From positions 330,027 through 394,026 of the forward strand of contig NW_008711185.1 of the NCBI RefSeq assembly GCF_000327385.1: a DNA stretch of 64,000 bases. The letters run 5' to 3'. The notes below the pieces were generated by a model. That model was not told the DNA's origin. It ran no database searches and saw only the letters and a list, made by a program, of their open reading frames with translations. This DNA comes from Lottia gigantea. Its lineage: Eukaryota; Mollusca; Gastropoda; Lottiidae. Below, in pieces: positions 37,401 through 46,400 of the stretch (its first letter is position 1; each line of letters opens with the position of its first letter). A program made the position numbers and the translations under genes.

Positions 37401-40400
37401 TCTTATTGCATATCATTAACCAATCATAATTGTACATGCATATAGTCTGGATTAACAGAAAAAAAAGGCTTTTTGACCTTTCTTGATCGGTCACTCATTG
37501 GAATTTTGCTATAATTCTCTTCTAATTTAGATAATTATGAATTAATTATGGACAAACTGGTATTTTTCCAAGTCATAAGAGCACCTCTACTTTCTATTCA
37601 TATAAGTATTAGCATTTTGATTTTGATAAATGAAAAAGAGGGAACCCATCTTTAAATATATGGTATAAAAACTTTGAGCATAAGCACAGTTCTTTGAGGG
37701 AAATTTTACCAGTGCAGGGGGTCTTTAATGTGCACAGTCTGTAGCCTCATTGTCGCATGGATAGATTATTTTTGATGTGAAATCTAAGTTGTTTGATGGT
37801 TTGGTTTTCTGATGTCAGTGGATGAAATGTGTTACTTTGACTACTGTGAATGCACGTTTTAACCCTGAAACAAAACATGCACAATATTAACATATGTGGT
37901 TGTGGTCTGTAAGAGCATTGTTGTTCACATTTTGAGTATCAAGCTTCTCTTTCATCTTTTGGAAATTAAACTTTTCGCGTGACTTATATACAGGGTTGAC
38001 AGTACTTGGAAATTAATTATTAAAATTATTATGAAACATCCAATTACAATGACATTCAATACTTTCAACTCATTTCTTTATTCATTTATTTTTAGAAAAA
38101 AAAAATCATTTTATGTTTGTTAAAAAGCTTTTTAGAAATAACTAGATAACCATCATGTTATTAATGTTTTAGCCTGCAGTTTTTATCTCAAGCTTTTGAA
38201 GTTTGATAACATCTCCAAACTACTTGAGATCTCCAGATATCATTGTCTGACAGGCAAATCAGCTTCCAATTTGCTGTTTTTTCCTTCTTTCAAGCCCCAA
38301 GTAAAAAAAATTGATTATCATTGAATCTTGATGTAATCTCTTACTGTGATCTGTCTGTATTGCAAAGCAGATTGTTGGAGAAAAAATATTTTTCTGCTTC
38401 AAAATTACATGTATGCCATTTAAAATTTCCTTTGAAGGAAACAAAAATAAACAATAGGACAGCAGCAGATAAAATAGTACACAGTGTTTGTGTGTGATAT
38501 GACAATCAAGTGAAATTGAAAGGAAAGATAAAAGTGTAATAGATTGGTGTGTGGGTTATCTCGAGAATCTTATAAAAACCTAGTTTATATTAATACATGT
38601 TAAAACAAGTCTTTACAATGATTCTATATGCCTTTAAAGATAATATCTACAGCCTACATACATACTGTACATTACAGTATGGAAAAGCATTTTGTAATGA
38701 CTTATTTCTGAGCTATGTCATAAGTTATTTCACCTTCCCTTTTTGACAATTTGTTGTTTAACTCTCTGTCCTAATTGCTATTTCTCCTTTAAAAACATGG
38801 GGAGTTACAGTAGCTGAGTGAGTTTAGATGCTTACTCACTAACCTGGCATAGGTTGAAAATTGGTTAGTCATTCAGATGGGACAATAAATTGAGGCGGAA
38901 TGTGCTGCTGGCTGTGCACATTTAAGATTCCTTGATAATTGCTGTTGTCTTACAAAATATCCTACATTGCACACTCCATGTCATTGCCTGGCTTCACAAA
39001 AAACACATGATTATTTTTCACATGATTAAAATATTGACATATGAGGCATTTTCTAAGGCGTAGTCAACTTTTTTCATATTAAAATTTATAACATCCTGAA
39101 AGGAGGAACAAATAGGAAGGGTTTTGACATAGTTTTGACATAATATATTACGGTTATACACATTTATGTGGCATTTGAAAAATTCTAAAATTGAGAATGC
39201 AACAAGGATTTCTGTTAAAGTTTTGACATGCAAGGTCAATATATCTTCTATACACAATTATTCAATTCTTAAATTGAGAATGCAACAAAGAATTTCTGAT
39301 AAAAGTTTATGACGTGCTAGATAAATATCTTATTCAAATTCAGGTAATACACAATTATGTTGGTTCTATCTTGTATTCTTGTAAAAATTCTTAATTTGAG
39401 AATGCAACAGTCCTGATCTGCATTCTGCATGGTGAAATTTTTGTCTGCCTTTATTGATCTTACATCTGATTCCAAGAAAAGTTCATTACGACTGAAGAAA
39501 GTAGAAAACTTGAGGGATTTATCAGTGAAGCTAAAGAAAAGATAAAGTAGAAAGATAACGTATGTGAATCCTGCCTGGTATGGATAAGATAAAAAACACC
39601 ATTATGAGTCAGATAGATTAGCAAACAAGCCCTGCCCAACAAGAGATAAGCTTTAATTGAAAGTTTTAACAATAGTATCATATAGAGAGATCATATAACT
39701 TCAATGATAAGTCGATAAATTTCTAAGTTTTAGATGATACGACATACACAAGGTTGGTCTTATCTTGACTACTTTATGATAAGTCTTTTCTTCATTATCT
39801 TTCAAACCACTAACTTGAGGCTGGCAGTATAACATGTCTTGATTTTCAGTATCTAAACCCATCGAAGCAGTCTTATATTTAATATAATATATTTCTTAAA
39901 ATATTTGTAGTGTATTGAAACAATCTGATTTTTTGATTTTTTGGAGATTTTCGCATTTGGCATATTCTAATTAAAATTTTAAAAATCCTCACCTTGAAAT
40001 TTATAATTTTTGGAACAGATATAAACAGTAGAATATGAATTTTGAAGAAAAAGAGTACCAAGGAAGGTAGAACAGGAAGTTCAATATTTCTAATTAAAAG
40101 CTAAGTTTGAGAAATAAATAAACCTAAATATACAGAAAACTTCAATATGTTGCTAATCATATGCCTTTTGAAACCATTCTATTTTCATGGGATTTCTACA
40201 TTGGCAAATGTTTAAAGATATATCAACTTGAAAATATCCATCTTTAAATCTTTAACAGTATGTTGCTTTTTTGCTTCATTGCTCACAACATGACATTCCC
40301 TATCTTCATTATCTCAGTAAGTTTAAGAAAATGAAAATCTGTTAATATTTTATCTTTGGCCTAACTGATACCATTTTCTGAACTAGAAATATATCAAAGA

Positions 40401-43400
40401 TTTTCACTGATTCCTGGAACACTATCAATTGGTTGATTCCATAATCATTCCTGATTATCTTTTACCGAAATTCATATTTTTTGTGCTTGAAATCTGCCAT
40501 CATTTTTCAAATCTTGTAATAGAAAAAAATAATTTTGATAAGACCAAACGATAATTCTCAGAAACATATTTTTTTGCTGATAAATTTGGCCTATCTCTAG
40601 ATATTTGATTTGAAAGAAGGTGAAATGTTAACTGATGAAATTTCCGCTCAGGGGAATTTATCATCTCATAGAAGATAGTGATAAGAGAGTTTGGAAAGGA
40701 ATTTCATCTAAAATTAGGTTTTGGGATGATCAAACTCCACTAGGCCTCTAAACTCATCATGCACATCTAAAAGATATTCATGTATATATCTTTAAAGATA
40801 TTCATGTATATATCTTTAAAGATATTCATGCACATCTAAAAGATATTCATGTATATATCTTTAAAGATATTCATGTATATATCTTTAAAGATATTCATGT
40901 GCATCTCAAAGATATTCATGCATCTTAAAAGATATTCATACACATCTCAAAGATATTCATACAAATCCCAAAGATATTCATGCACATCTCAAAGATATTC
41001 ATGTACATCTCAAAGATATTCATACATATCCCAAAGACATTCATACAAATCCCAAAGATGCACATCCCAAAGATATTCATGCACATCCCAAAGATATTTC
41101 TCTCCTGATAAGATATTCCTGTGGAACTTTTAAGATATTTTCATGGACATATCAAAGATATTCCTGTGCAACTCTTTAAGATATCTATGTGCACCTCAAA
41201 GATATTCCTGTTAAATATTTCGAAGATGTTCATGTTCACCCAGTAGAAATTCATACTCACCACAAAAATATGAGATATCCATGCACCCTAAAGATATTCA
41301 AGATAACCATACACCCTAAACATATTCAAGTTATCCATACACATGAAAGATGTTCATGCACATTCCAAAGACATCTATGTATTATTATCAGAGTACATTT
41401 TCAAACATAAACAGAGTCAGTTCATGTTAATCAGGAATACCTGATTTAGTCCTTTTACTTCCCTATATACTCAGTTTTTTGACCATTTTTAGCTGGCCGG
41501 AAAAAAAATTATTTATAACTTGGTATATTTTTGACACAGATATCAAATTAGAATTATTTTATTTGACTTGTTTTTTAAACTCACTTTAAATGGTGGGTTT
41601 GACAGGTTTGCATTTACCATTATGCCAATGAGCAACCTTTCAAAGTAGGCTATTGTCAGATCTGTGATCAATGACCACAGAAAATGACAGAACAGAAATG
41701 CTTAGAGCTGTACATCTTTTAGTTAAAGATAGTCCTAAGATAGTTCAGGGATAGTCCATTCATTGTGAAGCCCTATCCCTTTTAGCTGAGAAAATTTTTT
41801 TTCAAAAAATTACAAAAATGATGATAACTTAGTGTTATGAAAGTCTATATCTTCATAGTAACATAATATATGTAGGTGACATGAACGGTTTTGATGGTGT
41901 TCACTGATAATCATTGAAAAAGCCTTAAGATTTTATTTTCACAATACCTCAATAAAATAATGACCTGATAAAAACCCAAGATAAGATATGCACATTTAAA
42001 GCCTAAAATAAATAACTTTAAATCTATGATATATCAAGCATGAAATGTAAAACTCTTATCTATTGCATTAAAGGGAATATTTATCAGAGTTTTAATCTTT
42101 GATTATTGTAAAAATCTGTGTTCTGTACACACTTGGATGACTTGTGAGTTGAAAATTAGCTCTTAATTGACTCACAAAATTGGAAAATTTCAGTGTAGAA
42201 GACACACAGGCAGACAATGTTGGTTTAAGCGAAAAATAAAAAAAATATGAAACACATTAAAGGGATAGTTATCATAATGATATCTAACTTTTACTTTATT
42301 GACCTGTAATTTAAATATCAATCTATTTATATAAATGATGAGAAATTTGTTTTTATATATTATCTGTGATAATTTCACTCAAATTAAAATAAGAAATATA
42401 GCGTTCTAATATTACAAACAATTCATTTGACAAAACTTAACACTACTAAATTCGAAATAACAGTTTACAATACAGTACATTGGTTGTAGCGAATGAACAA
42501 TATCTGGAGTTATATTAGATGAAATGGAATGAGTTACAATTTACATTAGACCACAGTTGTGGCTTATGCAATGGACATTAGATTACAATTTATTATTTGT
42601 TTTTAGTCTCCATTGTAATCTTACAAGTTTTTTTTACCAAAGGCCTATCTCAATGATGTTACTTTCAACCAATCAATGCACATCATGTCGAACCTGTTTC
42701 TTGCTAATATAAGTAATTGTGGGATAGCAAAACCCAAAGAGGCTGTAATATTGCTCTTCTTTAGGTTTCTATATCCTACAATTCCTTAATTCATAAAGAA
42801 ATGGGTTCAAATGACATGCTCTGATAGGATAAAAATACTACCTTTGGGACAGACCTTTGGTTGAAAACATGTTAGATTATTATTGAGACTAAAAAGATAT
42901 CAGAAAATGAAAAGATACGAAATTGGAATCTAATTGAAATTAGATTAGGGCTAATGCAGCATGATAATTTCTGTATAGATATCTCAGATGAGTTTTCTGT
43001 CCAAAACATGTGTGAACGACAAATTTATGAGCTCTTGTCAAATTAATTTAAACTTAAACGATCAATCAAATAAAAATGTGGATTTTGTACTAAAAAATCC
43101 TAAAAAAAACTCTGTGCAGATGGAAAGCATCTATTATGCTTGATACAAAGTAAGGCTTATCAGTCTTTATATTTTGATAGACTGTATTGTGAAACAAAAT
43201 GTTTGAAGGTATTGAACTCTCAAAAGAGATTGACAAAAATATAAAAGACTAGATTTTACTAAGAGATACATTTCTCTTTATCAATAGCAATATGTTATTG
43301 TACAAGATAAAGCACAAAGAAATCTGTTTAACGCTGCAATAAGCAAACTCAAAATACATTCAAATGAAATGAAAATTTTTTTTACATCTTATTCAGGTGA

Positions 43401-46400
43401 AGTCTTAAGTGATATTCAGAAATAATGCAAAACTGTTTTTAAAAAAATCAGATTGGAATCTTATTTGGGCCTTAACAGACACCATGCATGTTGTGAAAGA
43501 ATGATGAATTTAGGATCAAGTTAATCTAACCTGGATTATCTTTAATAGTTGATTAGGATTAGTTAAATCTTTTTCAAAGCATGATAATGCAAGGTTGTAC
43601 TTTGTACCCATATCTTATCTATGGTCATATCTCGAAGATAAAAAACTAGTTTTATCTTTTAATGAATTAAGATTTTTTATTTAAAGTACTTGGATTTATG
43701 TGTAGTTAACAAGTTATTGATTTTCAGGAAGATTACAGTCTGCTTGACATTTGGTACAGGGTTATTTTCAGGTCTAGGTGTGGGTGACTTTCTTTAACTT
43801 GAAAAACCATTTCTGTAAATGAGAGCAGTATACACCGTCACCTTAACACCAAGTCGTAACCAAAAGCAAAAAACGACACCTAGACACTCTTGTATTCAAG
43901 AATGGCTTTTACACCAAGGCACAATGTTATTTTCAGGAACCCTTGATCATATATTTTATTATATATCTTTTATAATTATATAGCTACTGGTAATAAAACA
44001 TCTTCCAATTTCAGATTTGGTCATTTGAATTAAAATTGTCACCACCTATAGCCTACTGATGCTGGTGTTGCTATTTCTTGGTGTCAATCAATGACTTGAG
44101 ATTATTAGATACGTAACAGCTCTAGAGGATCTTTACCAAGTCTGCAGGTTCAGATACGATAATGTATTTATAGAATCATGTTCTCGTTGCAGGATCTTCC
44201 AAAGAAGAGAATGACTCTCAAGACATGAAGGAGTCAGAAGTGAAACTAAAAGATGGAAGTGATTTATCCTCCCATGAAGACGAAGATGAACCAAAAGCAA
44301 AAAGGATCAAAATCCACCAAGAAGATCATGCACAGAATGAAGAAATTCAAAATGGCCACCATGTTAAACCATCTGCGTCTGCTTTGATGTCTTCATCTCC
44401 AAACAGTATGATGGAAGGTTTACTAAGTCATTTACAGTTACCTAGTGACGTTTTACATTTAAAACGTATTGAAGTTAATGTTGATAATAATTTAACATAT
44501 GGATGGGTAGTGTGTAGTGGAATTCCTCTACCTAAAGGAAGTAGTCTAGGACCGTTTCAAGGAGAGATAATCTCAACTGATGTTAAAGTTAAAATGGGAG
44601 ATCTGATTTTACAGGTAGGTTTCTGGAAATTGACTAAAATCTTGTTTTGCTCTCTTATTTCAAGAGTTGATAAAAGATCATCTCCAGGCAAGTCTGATGA
44701 CAATTTAGCTCAGTGAATGCTTTCCACCCTAGCAGCCAGTTTACCTGGCACACAATTACACAATTTATACCCAAACATCCAGTGAATTGGCAGTTACCAA
44801 GTGATGTCACATAATGTTAACATTATAAGTTATATTACTTTAAAGTTCAGGGTATATGACTTTTTTCATTTACACTCAGTGTTCAAGGGTAGAGTGTTCT
44901 TGAAATATGGATAGTTTTATCTCTGTAGACACCAAAAAAAATTATATTTTGTAGTTTAATAGTATTGGAGGAAAACAAGCATATGTTAATGTTTCTAATC
45001 AGTCTGGTGCCTGGTTAACATTACTACGTCAATCAACCGATTCATCATGTTGTAATACACAAGTACATCTAGATGGTACGTACACTTTTTATTGAAAGAT
45101 AAAAAAAACGTCATTTCTGAAAGTACTGATCAAACTTTACAGACACTTGCAGTTACATGTTTTGTTGTAAATAAAGTTATTTACTTATGTATATAAGTAT
45201 AATCTCCTTTAATCTATATCTACATATATGAATGAAAGCATTGCTGCAGAACTAATATGGACAAAGTTCATGTGAAATAGGAGAGAAGATACTAGTAGTA
45301 TATATATAAGATAACCATGATGAACAATTACAGAAAAAAACTTTACACTTGTACAAGTCTTGTATCCAATTTTTCCTAAAAAATACCACTTGAATTTTCA
45401 GATCCTTTGGTCAAATGACACTATATAATGCAATCCACAACTTTAATATGTTTCACCTTATTTTTTTCAGGTGGTAGAATATGGTGTCAAGTTGAATCTG
45501 ATTTAGATATTGGATCTGAATTAATAGCCTCATTTACATTTCACGTAGAAGGTGAAGAAGAGCTGCGAAACAAATCACCAGAATCTTCAGTTGAAGAAGA
45601 AGCAACTACTGCAGCTTCACCGAAAGTAACCCAACCTGTTATAACTCAATCATCAACTAAACCAACTTCAGCATCTGGCCATGGTAAATATAATTCTTAT
45701 ATTTAGCAGCATGAATTTAGGATATGTCCCAATCCCTTTGTCAATTCTACTGTTTAAAAAGACTGTGCACAATTATTCTTAGAAAGTATCCAAAAAGCAC
45801 AGGGATTGCAACTATTGACTCAGTCCAAAATATTGCCAATAAACAGTCTAAAATGTCTAACCTTGTTTTCCTACTTTTACGTCTGTCTAACAAAATATTC
45901 TATGAAAGTGTCCACAACCAAAAAGGTTTTGGACCAACCCAACACTAACTTCTAATTGTCTTAATTGATGTACTTCTTTCAGCTGCTTTGATTTATGGTT
46001 GTCCATTTTGTGGTGTAAGATTTAGTAGTCCCAGGACGCTACAAGGTCATATCTCATTTTATTGTTCACGGAAACCATCAGCTTCAGCTGACCAACAAGA
46101 CCAAGAATCTCAATCAGAAGGTACAAACTTTAAAATTCTTTTTGTTGTATGTAAAGCAATTAGTTTTATCCAGGCCTTACACCTACGAAGCCTAAAATAC
46201 ACTCCATTCTTGACTCCATCAATAAATTCAGCAATACTGGTCCCTCCCAACTGCTTATAAATTTCGAGGATGACTTAATATTGTCTCATATAATTTCACT
46301 GAAGCTATTTTTTTTTTAAGATTTATTTATTTTGAAACTGCTTATCTAGATATTGGCAGGTGTATTGGCAGTATTGCATGAGGCAGAATATGCTCACTCT

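Larger units (their letters stand above)
35606..44192 (+). other. FOG intron 2 (8.6 kb)
   Basis: It contains a MITE-like copy (35,982-36,190), SINE relics (37,640-37,760 and 38,800-39,000), the densest WGATAR cluster of the window (39,519-39,800), a smaller one at 40,537-40,684 (five sites), and the AAAGATATTCATG array (40,760-41,380). No additional exon could be supported. Confidence 0.65.

Noticed and set aside
44225-44716. ATG at 44,225 as the start of the FOG protein, with a stop at 44,716
   Set aside because: The frame upstream is open to a good acceptor and joins in phase to exon 2 and the MSRRKQ exon. The 3' part beyond the donor at 44,615 is intron.
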